A stretch of 64,000 nucleotides of DNA from Lithospermum erythrorhizon (GCA_019722365.1 JADFUC010000749.1:186001-250000); one strand, 5' to 3'. Counted from the first letter of the stretch, positions 24,973 to 39,600 are shown. Made by a program: numbers and translations. The notes: generated from the sequence alone by a model not told the origin.

Positions 24973-25857
24973 ATGGCGTCCAAGTTGCAACAGGTACAAG
25001 TCAAGGCACGCCAAGCTTCTCAGCTTGTTGCTACACATGGTTCTAACTATTATAAGCAGTTAATGGAGCAGAACAAGAAGTATGTTCAGGAGCCAGCCAC
25101 TGTAGAAAAATGCAATGAATTGTCCAAGCAGTTGTTGTACACTCGTCTTGCCAGGTGATTATTTTGCCACTTTAATTTTTCATGTTCGATATGTATGAGT
25201 TTTCTCGATATATTTATTTATTTTATTAATCTGTTATCGTGATGCATATCTGCATATCATCTCCAATTTTATTTTATAACTCATTTTCTGTTGGTTAGCG
25301 GTAGTATCTGATGAGATGGGAATTGGGATTGTGGGATTAACATATTCTCAATTGTCGTGTGATTAATGAATGCCTGATATGTAATGATTTGCGTAGTTGA
25401 CATGATTATTCTACTTTATTACATATTTTACATTCTTTATTTGATCAATTGGATGCCTAAAATTCGTTTTTAGCAGTTAAATGTGAGTCCAGATACCATA
25501 ATTTATATTCAGAAAACCCTAAAAAAACAGAGGAAGGTATAGTGACATGGGCACTAGAGCTAGTGAATGATTTTCTTATTTAAGAATCCATGTGAGATGA
25601 TGTGAAAATTATTGCATTATGTTGCTATCTGTTTGCCTCATCTGTAGTGGCGCAACTGTTTCTGTTGTAGCATCCCCCACCGCTATGAGTCATTCTGGAA
25701 GGAAGTTGACTACGTGAAACACATATGGAAAAACAGGCGTGAAATGAAGGTTGAGGATGCTGGTATTGCAGCTCTATTTGGCCTTGAGTGCTTTGCATGG
25801 TATTGTACTGGAGAGATTGTCGGAAGAGGGTTCACATTCACTGGTTACTACCCATGA
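24973..25857 (+). CDS. Mitochondrial ATP synthase subunit g
   Basis: Subunit g is a small membrane component of the F1Fo ATP synthase that sits at the dimer interface in the inner mitochondrial membrane and helps shape cristae. Exons are 24973-25154 and 25671-25857, giving 122 residues, the length I recall for Arabidopsis. The protein begins MASKLQQVQVKARQASQLV and continues with SNYYKQLMEQNKKYVQEPAT and CNELSKQLLYTRLA. Exon 2 holds IPHRYESFWKEVDYVKHIWK and the C-terminal membrane segment AALFGLECFAWYCTGEIVGR with FTFTGYYP. The intron joins inside a serine codon (AG|C). The GxxxG-like spacing of the family's single transmembrane helix is present (GLECFAWYCTGEIVG). The frame is intact and the gene looks functional. 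Confidence 0.95.
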
Positions 25858-26695
25858 AGACTTGCCATTGGATGAAAATTGTTTCGGAAGATTAGTGAGT
25901 TATGAGCTCTGCATCACCGTTAAGGTGATTTTAGTTGCTAGAACTTGCGAAAAGTTTATTTTTGTTTTCTGCTGAAGTTTTCGAAGCTGAGTAATCAGTG
26001 GTTACATTTTGATTGTCTCAATAATCTGCATATCTCAACGCTTAAGTTCCCAGGCATACCAAATTCGACTGATCTACATTATGACAGCGTTCTCTTTGAA
26101 AAGTAGTTTTGTACCATATTTACTTGTGTTTTGTCCTTGAGAACGTATAGAATATTGTTCGAAGCCTCTTGCTACATGTTTTGCATTGAACTTTTGGTGT
26201 TTAAAGTTTACTAAAATGCGACATTTTGAGCGTTTCAATATTGAATATGCATGTATTCTCCACGATACTTATTAAGTAAAGAAATTCTATTTCCGCATAG
26301 CTTGAAAGTTATTAAAGTTCTATGTTATAAAAAGTAGAAGATGGAAAGCGAGGTTAAGCGCCTTATGCATATCTCAAGCGATATTTGTGATGCGATATCA
26401 TTAAAGTTCACGAAGCTTATTAACCAAGTGCTTAATCGTGATAGAGTAGCAAAAGAAATAGCAAACCAACTATTACAATCAGATAATAGTGTTTTCTAGA
26501 GTAACAAAGGTGCAAGAAGACCCCATATAGATTATTGTACACATCCTTCTTTCCAATGGGAAATTGCATATGCCACACTGTTTGAAACTCTACAGTGTAC
26601 CAGAATTTTGCCAGTTGACTTCAACAATAAAATCTACCTCCAAAAATGGGATAACAAAATATAGAAAATGAATGATAAGCAGCAGCCAAAAACAG
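25858..26695. other. ATP synthase g 3' flank, otherwise featureless
   Basis: The first few hundred bases are probably 3' UTR and trailer of the subunit g gene. The remainder is AT-rich with no recognised coding. A tttttg run on the minus strand lies just 3' of the decayed tRNA at 26696. Confidence 0.4.
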
Positions 26696-26759
26696 GGGCG
26701 TTCCGAGAATCGAACTCGGGACCTCTTGCACAAAGCAAGAATCATACCACTAGACGCCC
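26696..26759 (-). tRNA. Decayed tRNA-Pro-like gene
   Basis: The minus strand matches plant tRNA-Pro in the D arm (CTAGTGGTATGATTC), the anticodon stem (CTTGC with GCAAG) and the T arm and acceptor (GGTCCCGAGTTCGATTC then GGAACGCCC). It is only about 64 bases long. Relative to the normal gene about five bases are missing between acceptor stem and D arm, and two G are missing from the anticodon loop, so the TGG anticodon is destroyed. Shifting the stem by one base gives a seven-base loop with TTG (Gln), but the rest does not look like tRNA-Gln. A T run follows as a Pol III terminator. It is most likely a pseudogene. Confidence 0.75.
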
Positions 26760-29700
26760 AATTGTCAAAACTTATCACTAGTAAATTCAGGGTCTATAAT
26801 ATAAATTTAGTACATAACACAATAAGACCAAGAGTTGGCAGTTGATTTAAATAAGTTGAACTATTTAAATGAGTCATTGAAAGTTGAATGGATGTTGCCG
26901 CATTCGTTTCTAAAGAATGGCAGGAAAATATTAATACCGGGTATGCATTCCGATTGGTAAAGAACTAAAGTGTGGAAACAGCTACGTGGCATGATTAACT
27001 GACCGGAGCGTCGAGAATTCATTGTACTTGAGGTGGGGAAGTCATTTATAGTAATCCGGAACACGGAATCACCGTGATGGACGACTGGGTTCAGTAGGTT
27101 TCCTTCAAAATGGAATTCAATATGATATTTAAAATAATCGCAGTTTAAAATTCTGTCCGTCGGTGATATCCTTAAGCCATTTCATATACTCTGCAACCTT
27201 ATCCCGAATAAACATTGTTAATCTGGCCCAATTTACAAAGGTAATCTTTTTATGTCAGGTAAAATACTGAAACCAATTTGAAGTTTGAAAATAAAGGAAG
27301 TCACAACCAATCAAAAAGCAGGTTAATAGCGTAATCGGTATGAGGATCTTACGCCGCTTTAGATCTTTCGCTTAAGCGCTCGGAGCAACTCTCAGCGCCC
27401 CCTGGCTAAACCCGGTATGCAATCGACTGGCACAAATGAAATCTTGGCTGGCAAGGGTGTAAGCGCGAAGCAAGTAGAAACTTAACGATTAGAGGTGAAA
27501 CCGGCAGCCACGGCCAATATGAGTGCCTTAAGGTCGAATAATGCGTACATATATAGATGCTCTCGCTGGGACTAGCCGGACCCGCGTTTATGCTTACAAA
27601 GAAAATTCTCTTACATCGCATAACATAGAATATGGGGTCTGATAATGAATACAACTCGGCTGAATAAAAATCCACTTTGAGCAGCGGCGAAATTCTGATG
27701 GGGGGCCAACCAAAAGCCCATACTCAAATTAAGTCGATAAAAGCAAATCATTTAGATACCGTCGGATTAATCCACGATGCGCAAACACGACCGCCAATCT
27801 GGCGGCTTTCTTTATACCGAAGTATAAAGGCGATAACCAACGCTCTTTATACCGGTATAAGGCGATACCTGGCAGCTCTATCTGAAGCGTATAAAGGTAG
27901 GTCATGGCAAATAACATGCCGGCGGTATAAAATTTGATCTGGCAGTATTTCTTTATCTGCATTATAAAGGCGTCTGCTTAACTCTTAAAGAGCACTTTTT
28001 AACCTATAACCATCGATTACAGTGGCTATCCGCAATAAAGTCACCAGGGCATACGTAAGCTACAGCAATGTATACCGATGGCAATGCTACTGCTCCAGAA
28101 GCAATGTCAGAAGCGTCAACATTCACCCATGTGTGGCTCGCATGCTTCGAAATAGCGGCTATCAGCATGGAGTTAAGTACCCTTTCTGCCCAGCTATCAT
28201 AAAAAGTCCTCCACGAAATCTGGCGATCCGGAGCGTGCCCGCTTCCACGATGGTTCCGAACTGTCAGCCAGCAGAGAAATTATCTTTCGGGGAACTAATC
28301 ACAAAATTACGTTAAGGCCATAATTCTGCGACTTTAATCGAGCGATTTAAGCGTTGAAGCTTCTGAATAAAGATGCGAAATAACCACCCAGCCAGTTCAG
28401 CCCATTGTGGTATTCGCCTTAACACGATATGATTCAAATCGACTTGAAAGGTCACATATCGAAGCATAAGGCCCGTAGTGCTGTCCCAAAAGCTTGGAAA
28501 TCACAATGGCCCAACTGGCTTCTAAGTGACTTTTTCAGCAATTTCTTTGCAATCATAATCAGCATTCGACCTCGAAAACAAATAACATTTAAGGTCCCCG
28601 ATTAACCTCCTCTGATAAAAAAATTCAATAAAGAGAAACTTCGACAACCGCATAAAGTCAACGCCTATCAAAAGATGCGCCGAGCTACCTGCCGAATCAT
28701 GATTCAGCTCTTATAAAAATCCATAAAACCCATAACAAACTTAAATTACAATTTAAAACAAACTATGTCAAAAAGTGTGAAATCGAATCTTTAAAATCGA
28801 TAAAGCTTGGCTTAAACCTTAATTCATACCTCGGTGAAAGGAGATGATGATAGGAGCTTTTGCAACTTCAGGGCCTTAAGAATGTGAGTGAAAATGGAAA
28901 TTTTTTTTATGTTGGGTGTCTTGGGGATCTCGGCCAACGAAGGAGAAGGAAAGAAGATGTTATTTTTGTCAAGTTGCCCGAAATAGAAGACTTAGTGCCT
29001 AAGTTAGAAAATATCTCACGCCGCGAGGGGTTTGACATTTATCAAATTCGAATTACGCGCAGAAGCAGTAAAAGCTTGGTCGAAAACTTCAGGGCTAAAT
29101 ATTAAATCACAATTATGGTTCGGCTCTCAAATAAATTTGCAATTATTATTATCCAAAAATTAAACTTGGGCAGGGCAGTGCTCATGAATTCTCCGAAGTA
29201 CTTAGGAGCGGGTTATTCACATGATGTGGTTCATTCTCAAAATGAAACAGCGCTTGTATTTAAGTGGTTAAAGAAAGCTCCCCAGTGGGGATGGTCATAT
29301 TGGGAAAAACGAATCCTTGTAGATTTGGTTCATTTAAAAATTAAACCCAGGTAAGAGGTTTTATCATTCTGGCAAAGCTTTTTCGCTTAGTTTACGGTTT
29401 CTACACTCGCCAAGATCCTTGCTTCGTCGTTTATTTTAAATTTATCATATATTTTGAATAAATATTTAATTATTCAAAATATATTGGTATTTCACGTTTG
29501 GATTCTGATTCACGTTAGGCGTAAACTTGATTATTTTAATAAAATCATATTAGTATAGTCGATTTTAATGGAATGAAAGCTTGATAAGTCGATAACGTAG
29601 TCAATAAAAGCAATAAATCGATGATTTAGTGGCCTTGTCTACACACCAAAAATTTTTAAAAACCACATATTTCTCTCAACTGACTAAGAAAGTAAGTAAA

Positions 29701-30672
29701 TTATGCTTGTTTTTTAATTTGAATTATTTCATTTTTTCAGTAAAATTATCAATAGGTACAAATTGATCACTTGATTGTGGTTGTTTCATATATATAGATG
29801 TTGAATTCTGAGAATCAGGAGTTAATTTTATATTTTCACAATCTTAGGCGGATTTAAAAGTCGAATCCTTGCTTTAAGCAGGTTGTACTGACCAGAAAGA
29901 GCCAGATTGAGGCAGGAAAGCCAGAATAGGCTCTTAGAGGCAGGAAAAATCAGAAAATGCTATTTAAATTACGGTAGCGTCGGTGGCCCACGTCACAGCT
30001 GGTGCGATCGATTGAAGGCGCGTTCTGCAGGTTAGGCTCTGCGGTGTGGCTCGGGCGTGGGTAGTTTAAGGGCCCTTGGGTTGAGGGTTTGACTTTTGAT
30101 GTTGTACATTTTTACGTTTTTTAAAGATGTATAGGAATGAATATGCGATATTATGAGCTTTTACCGAATCGTCTTCTGGCTTGTTTATATCATTTTTCAA
30201 TCACGTATAATCGTCAAAATAGAATAATTATCGATTAGATGCCGAGATAGTTCTGGCATTCATCCCGATTTTTACTTGACGCTTAGCAGAGCGAATCTGT
30301 GACTTTTGTTGATTTCGGGATCGTAATATAATACTCCATTATTAAAGTTTCGAATTGATATCACGGAATATCTTTGTGAAATAGTAGATAGTTGATTAAC
30401 GACACGAGGAGGTCGGACATAGACCAAATCAGGAGCCAAATATCTGTGTGGCGAGAATAATTTTTAGTCTTGAAATAAGCTATTTTGTCTGAATATAATT
30501 TAAATAGCTACTACGTTTAAAAAATGAGGTGAAATAATCATTTCACCCGTCAAACAAACACTATTTGGGTGTGTGTAGAACAACCCATCCAAATCCGCAA
30601 GGAAAAATTACAAAATTAGTTATCAACAATATCAGCAAAAGCAGTAAAAAAACAAACAGTCTCCTGAAGAAA
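26760..30672. other. Old repeat-derived intergenic region
   Basis: No conserved gene was recognised. Base composition rises in GC at 27350-28500, as in decayed LTR elements. On the minus strand near 28150-28080 a segment reads HTWVNVDASDIASGAVALP, which faintly resembles the start of a retroelement RNase H domain; that reading is weak. Open frames at 28860-29105 and 29115-29354 (plus) have no family resemblance. The last 100 bases before 30673 are probably the leader of the M16 peptidase gene. Confidence 0.35.
27808..27970. repeat. Cluster of TTTATACCGG/TATAAAGG palindromic words
   Basis: The words tttataccg and tataaagg occur repeatedly in opposite orientations, for example tttataccgaagtataaagg at 27811 and tttataccggtataagg at about 27847. 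Further half-sites are near 27890, 27925 and 27960. The arrangement is a small foldback cluster inside degraded repeat DNA. No function is assigned. Confidence 0.5.
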
Positions 30673-33600
30673 ATGGACTTATTACCGGTAGATTCACCGG
30701 CTCCAGCGTTGACCAAAAAGCACGGATTCCGATCGTTGAAATTGGTGAACGTCAACTTAGACGAGCCCTTAGCAAACAAGCCTTATGGAGTCGAATACGG
30801 CAGGCTCGATAACGGACTCACCTACTATGTCCGTTCTAATTCCAAGCCCAAAATGCGAGCCGCGCTTGCTCTTGCTGTTAAGGCTGGGTAATTAATTTCC
30901 CAAATTTATTGTCCATTTTTTAAATTTTGACGTCAAATATTTATTAATACATTTTTATATTTGTAGTAGTGGTGCAGACCAAAGACCCAAGAAATAATTT
31001 ATTAAACTTGCCGTTTTTTATATTTAACGATGTGGTGAGATTTTTGAACCAAATACCATCTGCTCAATAACATAGCAACAGACTTTTTCGACTAAGCTAT
31101 TCGATTAGCTTTTATTAATGGTGTATACTAACATTGTCAAAAATCCAAATAAAATACATCTGGGAAGCTGAATATATTTACTAAAATGTATCAACTTTTC
31201 TTTGTTTGTAATATCAATTTTTAATTATCAAAAAATAATATTGTCAAAAATATAGTGTGTGTGTGTGTGTCTCTCCACTTTTTAAACTTTGACGCGTCAA
31301 AATATTTATTATTCGCCCTTTTTGTTATTTGTAGTTACATGAATAGATTAATGAAAATAAAATGTAGTAAAATTACATTGAAAATATAGAATGACAATTA
31401 TTTGAAACTATATTATTGGTTGGTTGATAATTTTATAATGTAGAATTATAATTTTTTATGCTAGAATGACAAATATTTTGAAACAACAAATTTAGCTTAG
31501 AACGAAAAAAAAACCGGAGGGAGTAATATGTTAATTTATATTTAATGATGAGGTGTATTTCGAACTGAAGACCATTTGTGTCTATAGCAATAGCAAGAGA
31601 CTTTTCGACTAGGCTATTCCATTAACTCTTTATTAATGTGTTGTATACTAATTTTGTAAAAAATATATCAAAATATAGTGTGTGTGTCCAGCCTAGTTGA
31701 CAATTAATATTATAATTTTGATTCAAATCAAAGTTGTGTGTTTGTTGATTTTGATCATTGAAAAGCAAATTGGACGATCTTTTAGAGATGGAGGGAGTAT
31801 TTGGTGAAAAATGTATGGATTACTATTATTTTTAGTGTACTTAGTTTTAATGTGCTTATTTTGGTTACGATTGAAGTTATGTGTGTGTCGATTAAGGTTA
31901 CAGAGTTTGTTAATTTCGATAATTGAAACTGGGGAATCTTCGGTTAGAGGGAGTATTATTTCAATCCTAAATCAGTTTGGTAAAGTCCTTATTAAAGCAT
32001 TTATGTCAGATTCCAATGTGACCAATTATACATGATATTTGGCTTTGTTCTGAAGAATTATTTTAGGACCTCATGTGGCTAATGGAGAATAGATATAGAA
32101 GAGCAATTCCTTTTTCATGATCGAGAGTACTTATGTCGAAATATTATGGCAGATCAGTTTTGGAAGAGGAGGATGAACGTGGAGTTGCTCATATAGTCGA
32201 ACACCTAGCGTTCAGTGCCACTGAAAAGTACACTAATCATGATATCGTCAAATTTCTTGAAAGCATTGGTGCAGAATTTGGTGCTTGCCAAAATGCAATG
32301 ACATCTGCTGACGAAACTGTCTACGAGTTGTTTGTTCCTGTTGACAAGCCTGAACTGTTGTCTCAGGCTTTATTGGTGTTGGCAGAATTCAGTACAGAGG
32401 TTTCAACAAATTCATACGGGTTTGATGCTGTAACTTATAATGTAACTGCATATATTTATTTATAGATCTTGTTATTTGCAGGTCCGTGTTTCTGGGGATG
32501 ACTTGGAAAAAGAAAGAGGAGCTGTAATGGAAGAGTATAGAGGAACCAGAAATGCTAATGGAAGAATGCAGGATGCACATTGGAATCTCATGATGGAAGG
32601 TTCTCGGGTAATTGCTAATGAGATGACACTTCTCTTCTCTTGGATAAACATCTCTCGTGTTCTTTATGCAACTATCATATATCTTGCATTTATACATTTG
32701 CTTGTTCTTTGGCTCTTAGATATAGAATAAATCAATATTGCTCATCACGCTGTTGCGCTCAACATATCTATTGTGAAGTAGTAGTTAGTGTTGCCTTGCT
32801 TCAACTCTGAGAGATTCGGTCGGAAACAAGCACTCCTTTGTTTCATGAGGTAAGGTTGCGTCTTATCCGACACCCACACACACCTTACCTCTTGGAAGCG
32901 GGGAGGCTGCTTTTAGGCAACGTTAGGCGTGTTGTTGATGGCCTCTGTTCTTTGGCAAATGTCCGTGACTGGAAAATGTAGAAGCACAGGGACATAATAA
33001 AATGAACTTGACGATAGTTTAAAAGGAATCCTAAACAACAAGAAATAAGAAGAAGAGGGGGGGGGGGGGTCTCTACTCTCCTCTTTCTTAAATGGAAGTT
33101 CATTTTACCGTCTGTGATGGTTTTTTTAACTCTATGACTGGTTAATCTTAGATTTTTTGTCTGTAAAGGATATTTCACTTTAGTTTCATTTTGTTGTTAA
33201 TTTTTACTTTCTAACAACTTTAACTTATAATTTTGCAATTTTTCTAAGTAGTTCTTCCCTTGGAGTTGGTCCTGTTGTTTTCATCAGTTAGATTTGATCT
33301 CGCATTCTCTACCTATAAACTCTTTGAAAAATCTGTTGAGTTCGTAATTAGGACAGAAAGTGTATGCCCTTGATGGGTTTAATTGTTAGCTAGTTGATCT
33401 CCTTTTTATTTTTTTAACTTGAATTTGTTTCCCTTCCTTGTAGTATGCTGAGCGTCTGCCAATTGGTCTCGAAAAGGTTATCAAGACTGTCTCTCCTGAT
33501 GTTGTGAAACAATTTTACAGAAAGTGGTATCACCTGGAAAATATGGCTGTGATTGCTGTCGGGGATTTCCCTGATACCCAGGTTTGCCTTTGAATTATCA

Positions 33601-36600
33601 ACTTTCTCGAAAGGAAATGATATACAGCCAATTTTTAGCATCCTATTCTTTCTCACGTATACTCGTCATATCAGACTGTTGTGGATTTAATAAGATCTCA
33701 CTTTGGGAATAAAGTTCCTGCTAATGATCCTCCAATTATACCATGCTTTCCTGTTCCATCTCATGAAGACCCTCGTTTTTCATGCTTTGTGGAGTCTGAA
33801 GCTGCCGGGGTTAGTAATGTCAAATATTAATTGTAAAGAATTTCTCACTAGCATTATTTTTTTATATACCTACAGTTAAATTTGTTGCTTATAGTCAGCA
33901 GTAATGATCAGCTGCAAGATGCCTGTGAATGAGCTGACAACTGTCAAAGATTACCGGGATTTACTGGCAGAGTCCATGTTCTTTCATGCTTTAAACCAGA
34001 GATTCTTTAAAATATCCCGTAAGAATGATCCACCTTTCTTCTCATGCTCTGCTGCTGCTGATGTCCTTGTTCGTCCAGTTAAAGCATATATTATGACCTC
34101 ATCCTGTAAAGAAAAGGGGACTGTTGAGGCTCTGCAATCAATGCTGACCGAGGTGGGTTTTGTTTTTATTTTATTTCTGTATGTAACCTGTTAAGATGTT
34201 GTTCTGCTACCTTTCTTTCAGGTTGCTAGGGTTCGACTTCATGGGTTCTCTGAACGTGAGATATCCGTCGTTCGTGCTTTGCTGATGTCTGAGATTGAGT
34301 CTGCATATTTGGAGCGAGACCAAATGCAGTCCACAAGCTTACGGGATGAATATCTGCAGGTGTAATTACTGTCCTTTATCAGCTTTGTTTTGAATGTGCC
34401 CCAGCCAATCCCTCACCCCAAACCACTACCAGAATAAAGGTTATTGGAAAAAAATGGAAAGCTGTCTGCTGCTTGAAGCCTCGACCTCCCTCACAGACGC
34501 CTATGTTAAGTTCTGTCTTGCACATATTTATTGCTTATTTTGTGTTGTAAGTGCAGCACTTTTTACGGAATGAACCAGTGGTCGGGGTGGACTATGAGGC
34601 ACAACTTCAAAAAACTCTTCTTCCTTGTGAGTGATCCCGATCGTGGGATTTTAATTTTTTACCTTTATCGTGATCAGGGTGAACTTGACTGAGTTTTTGG
34701 ATCTTTTTGTATGTAGATATAACTGCGTCAGAGGTATCTAAGTATGCAGGGAATTTTCAAACTTCTTCTAGCTGTGTTATTAAAACCATTGAGCCTCGAG
34801 CAACTGGTATAGTGGATGATTTGAAATCTGCGGTGTTGAAGATCAACACTCTCGAAAAGGAGAACATTATTTCTCCCTGGGGTGATGAACATGTTCCTGA
34901 AGAAATTGTTAGTGTGAAGCCAAACCCAGGGTAAACTATATTAGCTTCGTATGATGTAGTGCATATAATCAAGTATTATAACTATGAAATAGATGATATG
35001 ATGTCTGTCTCCTAATTGTATCAGTAGATTACTCTTGCCAATTAAGTTGAACATAAGCTGTTCTTTGATTAATTAGTAACGACTGCCAATTCAAGATGTG
35101 ATCATGTAGTTTTCACTTCAATCATAACTCACATTTAGTATACCTACAGGTTTTAAGTACCCAAATAATTTGAACAGGAGCTCTTTGATATTAATAGTAA
35201 TGTATGCCAACTTAAGATTTGAGCATGTAATGTTCACTTCAATTATAATTTACATTTTGTATACCTACAGGTTTATATTACCCAAATGTAACAGGATGTA
35301 TAATACTATAATATACAGTCTCTTTCTTAGAAAGAAGATAAAGTAGAAGAACTTAATTTTTGCACTCACCTCTGCATTATGGTATTTGCTCTAGTGTTCA
35401 CTAGAAACTGTGTCGTTCAAATTAAAACCTTAAGACTCACTAAAAGGAAATTTAGGGTCTGAAAGTATATGCAAAGGCAATGCTTAACAAGTAGGAAAAT
35501 AATAAAATGGAAGTCTGACTATCTAGCTTTTGCCAGATTTGCAGAATATCAGAGAAGTATATTTGGGAAGTGTGTACTATAAATGATGCTCCGTATATAG
35601 GTTTGTAACCACAGTAAGATCTCTCATTTGGAGTTTCAAATTTCTTGATCTGGCTGTAGAGGCTCTTACCTACTATCTAGCAGTAGGAGTCATGTAATTC
35701 CACTTAATAGATTCATGATTTAAACCTAACAAGTAGCCTAGTAGTACTAGTGAAGGGTTTTTCTTTAAGAAGTAGAATAAATAAAGAAAAGACGATAGTG
35801 ACTGTCAACTTTAATGAGCTAGGAAAAATGCTCTGCAGTCTACTAATCAATTTGCTAATATGTTACGACATGGGCACTGCTGATTTTGTCTATACTGATT
35901 TTCCAGGTATATAGTTCTGCAGACTGAATATTCCAATATTGGAGCCACCGAGTTTGTTTTGTCAAATGGCATGCGTGTTTGTTATAAATGCACAGATTTG
36001 CTCGATGATCAGGTACAATGTTTGTCAATATCGAGCTCAAACTCCTTACAAGCTGAAATTCATTTTCGTGTAGTTCTGTGGCAAGATATAGTCTATTATC
36101 TTCTATATCACCTTTTTGTTACCAAAACCTAACCTGACAATATAAAATCATAATAAGTACCACAAGAAAATAAATAGAATGCTACACAACTAATAAATCA
36201 TGTGCTGATTGACCGTATCAAGAATTTCAGTTGTTATATGATGGGGGTCACCTCAAGGATAATTTGAAGTATCCTACATTATCTTTTCCATTTTGCATTG
36301 AATTGGTCAATCTTCTTGTCACCATTTGGGTTATTTATCTTAAAAACTTCCATAGTAGGGTGACTAAATGATTCAAGCTTCCTTTGCAATTTTGCCTTTT
36401 GACTATTAAATATTGTCAAAATCTTGGCATTTTGTATATACTTATGTACGGATTTACCTTCCTTGGTTGAACTTGTTAATACCATTAATGGTTTGTTTAA
36501 ATAGGTTTTGTTCACGGGTTTCTCATATGGAGGTTTATCTGAACTCCCGGAAAGTGATTATTTTGCCTGTTCGATGGGCTCAACCATTGCTGGTGAAATT

Positions 36601-39600
36601 GGCGTGTTTGGTTATAGGCCCTCTGTTTTAATGGACATGCTTGCTGGTAAAAGAGCTGAAGTTAACACAAAAATTGGCGCGTACATGAGAACATTCTCTG
36701 GTGATTGTTCACCTTCGGACCTAGAAACTGCAATGCAGGTTTGCTTCTCTCTGAGACATGCTTGCTTGGAGATGTCTCCGTACTAAGAGTAGCTTCTGAT
36801 ATTATTGTTTCTCCTCGTCTATTGATTTAGTTATGATGAAGACTCATTCTGTGTGAATTCATTTCTCAAGCTATGTATCTGTTCTTTGTACGATGTAAAG
36901 TTAAAACAACAATAGTTTCGTTTCTTGGTCCCAGCTTGTGTATCAACTATTTACAACAAACGTGGAACCTGGTGCGGAAGATACCAAAATAGTGATGCAA
37001 ATGGCAGAAGAAGCAGTACGTGCTCAAGAGAGAGACCCTTACACTGCATTTTCAAATAAAGCAAGGGAGCTTAATTATGGGAATTCTTATTTTTTCAGGG
37101 TGAGGCTAACTTGGATTTTAAATCTATTCTTGAGCTTTGAACACAACTGGCTTGAATGCACAGAAGGTGATGTGATTTTAGGTTGTAGTTACAAGTTTGA
37201 ATTTTATGATGCAGCCAATAACAATCGGGGATCTTCGAAAAGTTGATCCAGTAAGAGCTTGTGACTATTTTAATAATTGCTTTAAGGACCCGTCAACATT
37301 CACTGTTGCAATAGTAGGAAATATTGACCCGGCTATCGCTTGTCCCTTGATCTTACAATATTTGGTGAGTTCTCCATTACTTTTTTAGTTTAGTTTTGGA
37401 GGGAGAACTGTGGCCCCTCCATGGATTGACTTTTTTTTTTTCCTGTTATGCAGGGTGGTATCCCTCAACCTTCTCAACCATTATTACATTTCAGTCGTGA
37501 CAATCTCTCTGGGTTACCATTCACGTTTCCTACAACTATTACAAGGTTCGGTTACCCTGCCTGTTTCATTTTTTATCGTCCAAGGTTGGTCTAGCTATGA
37601 AGGATGTTGTTTGGGTTAAATTATGTAGAAGGTTGTTTTTTACCAGTATGCGTTTCTAAGATTTGCTAGAAATTTGTTGTTCGTCTATATTAGGTTTAGA
37701 GCAAGAACAAATACTCTTCTAAAATAAATTGAATCGAGAATGAATATTTTTTATTTTTTGATCTCATGTTATGATATTGGGTAGCTATTGGCCTCCCTTT
37801 TGCGGAAATCCAAATCTCAACTTAAAATCTTTATCTCCTTACAGAGAAGTGGTCAGCAGCCCCATGGTGGAAGAACAATGTTCAGTCCAGTTATCCTTTC
37901 CTGTTGAGCTGAAGAATGAAAATATGGTAATTCCATCTACTTGAGATGATATTCAGATTTGTATTTCCAGTCACAGGATAAATTATTGCATTAACTCGTG
38001 CTATGTATTAGATGGAGGATGTTCACTATATTGGATTCGTTAGCAAACTTCTTGAGACAAAGATAGTACAAATTCTTCGATTTAAGCATGGGCAGGTACT
38101 TGTTCCATTCAGTTTTCCTTTATGGCCTTTCATTTGTTCTATTCTTTTCCTTGTGCTATCTGATAGAATATTCTTCTCGTATAAATGCAGATATACTCTG
38201 CAGGAGTTTCAGTGTTTTTAGGTGGGAATAAGCCCTCACGAGTTGGTAATGTCAGAGGTGATATTAGTGTTAATTTTTCTTGTGATCCACAGATATCATC
38301 AACGTTGGTCAGTCTACTGAGTTCATCGCTTCTAAACTTAACTCAATATTTTCAATTGAGTCGACATTAATGTAACATGCAACCACTGTTACAGGTCGAT
38401 GTTGCCTTGGATGAAATATTGCACCTTCAAGAGGAAGGGCCTTCTGATGAGGATATATTGTCCATCCTTGAAATCGAGCAAAGGACCCATGAGAATGGTT
38501 TACAGGTTAGTATCACCCAAATTATGCAATACAGAAACTAGATCTTGTTTTTTTAAACGTCAGACGAAATGATGACACTTGCAGTTTATCGGAATTGAGC
38601 TAAATATACAATATTTTGATTATACCAAGGTTTACTTCTAAAAGAATGTTGATTTAATTGTATGCATTCAGGAAAACTATTATTGGCTAGATAGGATCTT
38701 ACGGAGTTACCAGTCCCGCCTTTATTCTGGTGATATTGGTGTTTCTTTTGAGGTGAGTTCATAACTGTTTGTCCATAACTGTTTGTGTCCATTTTATTGT
38801 TTGAACATTTTCTTATTAAATTCTCCCAACTTAATAATTTATTTGTCACTATTTGACTTTTGTAAACTTAAGGATTGCATTTTTTCATCAATATTTTATT
38901 TTCAATTGCTTGGTTTAGTTTGTTTGGTTAAATAAGTGGATTGTCTTTCTGAGATTATTTTGACTATTGGTGAACATAAATCATGGAGAATAAATAGAAG
39001 ACAAGGGTTAGTAACCTAAAAAGAATAAAGAGACGAGTGTTACGACCATCAATTATGGGATATTTCCCAATGCCTATTATGTGGAATCACCTTATAGCTA
39101 AGAAAAATAACTGTTCATTTATATGGTTAAGTGCAAATTTCCAATTCTGTAGTGGATCCTGAGATCCTTTTTGTGTGAACTCAAACAAAGTATACACCCA
39201 TGTCCTGAATAATGCAGTGATCTGTTTCTGCAGGTTCAAGATGAGGGGAGATCTAGAGTTAGAAAGGCTTTATCACCATTAACAGCTCAGAATGCATTAC
39301 AACGAATCTTACCATTTCCTTGCAAGCAGCAGTATACTGTTGTTATTCTTATGCCTCGGGCATCTTTACTCAAGCGGTTAAAGTCTGTCTTCAAGCCCTC
39401 CCCGCAGAGTTACAGTAGAGATGCAAAGGTCAGTATTTTCTTCCTTGCATATGCGCAGAATAATTAGCAACATTCTGACTTTATTTTTATCCAGAATTGC
39501 AAGGCATTTCATTTCCTGCATGTGCCAAGATTTTTAATCTCAAATATGTTTTATGCAATTTGTTTCTACTATTCACTTGATTAGTTCCCTTTCCATGTGC

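Noticed and set aside
28050..28200. RNase H-like reading on the minus strand
   Set aside because: Only about 15 residues resemble the family and no flanking domain supports it; left as a remark.
28860..29354. Two consecutive plus-strand frames as one small gene
   Set aside because: No recognisable family or motif, and the region is repeat-derived; kept as unassigned.
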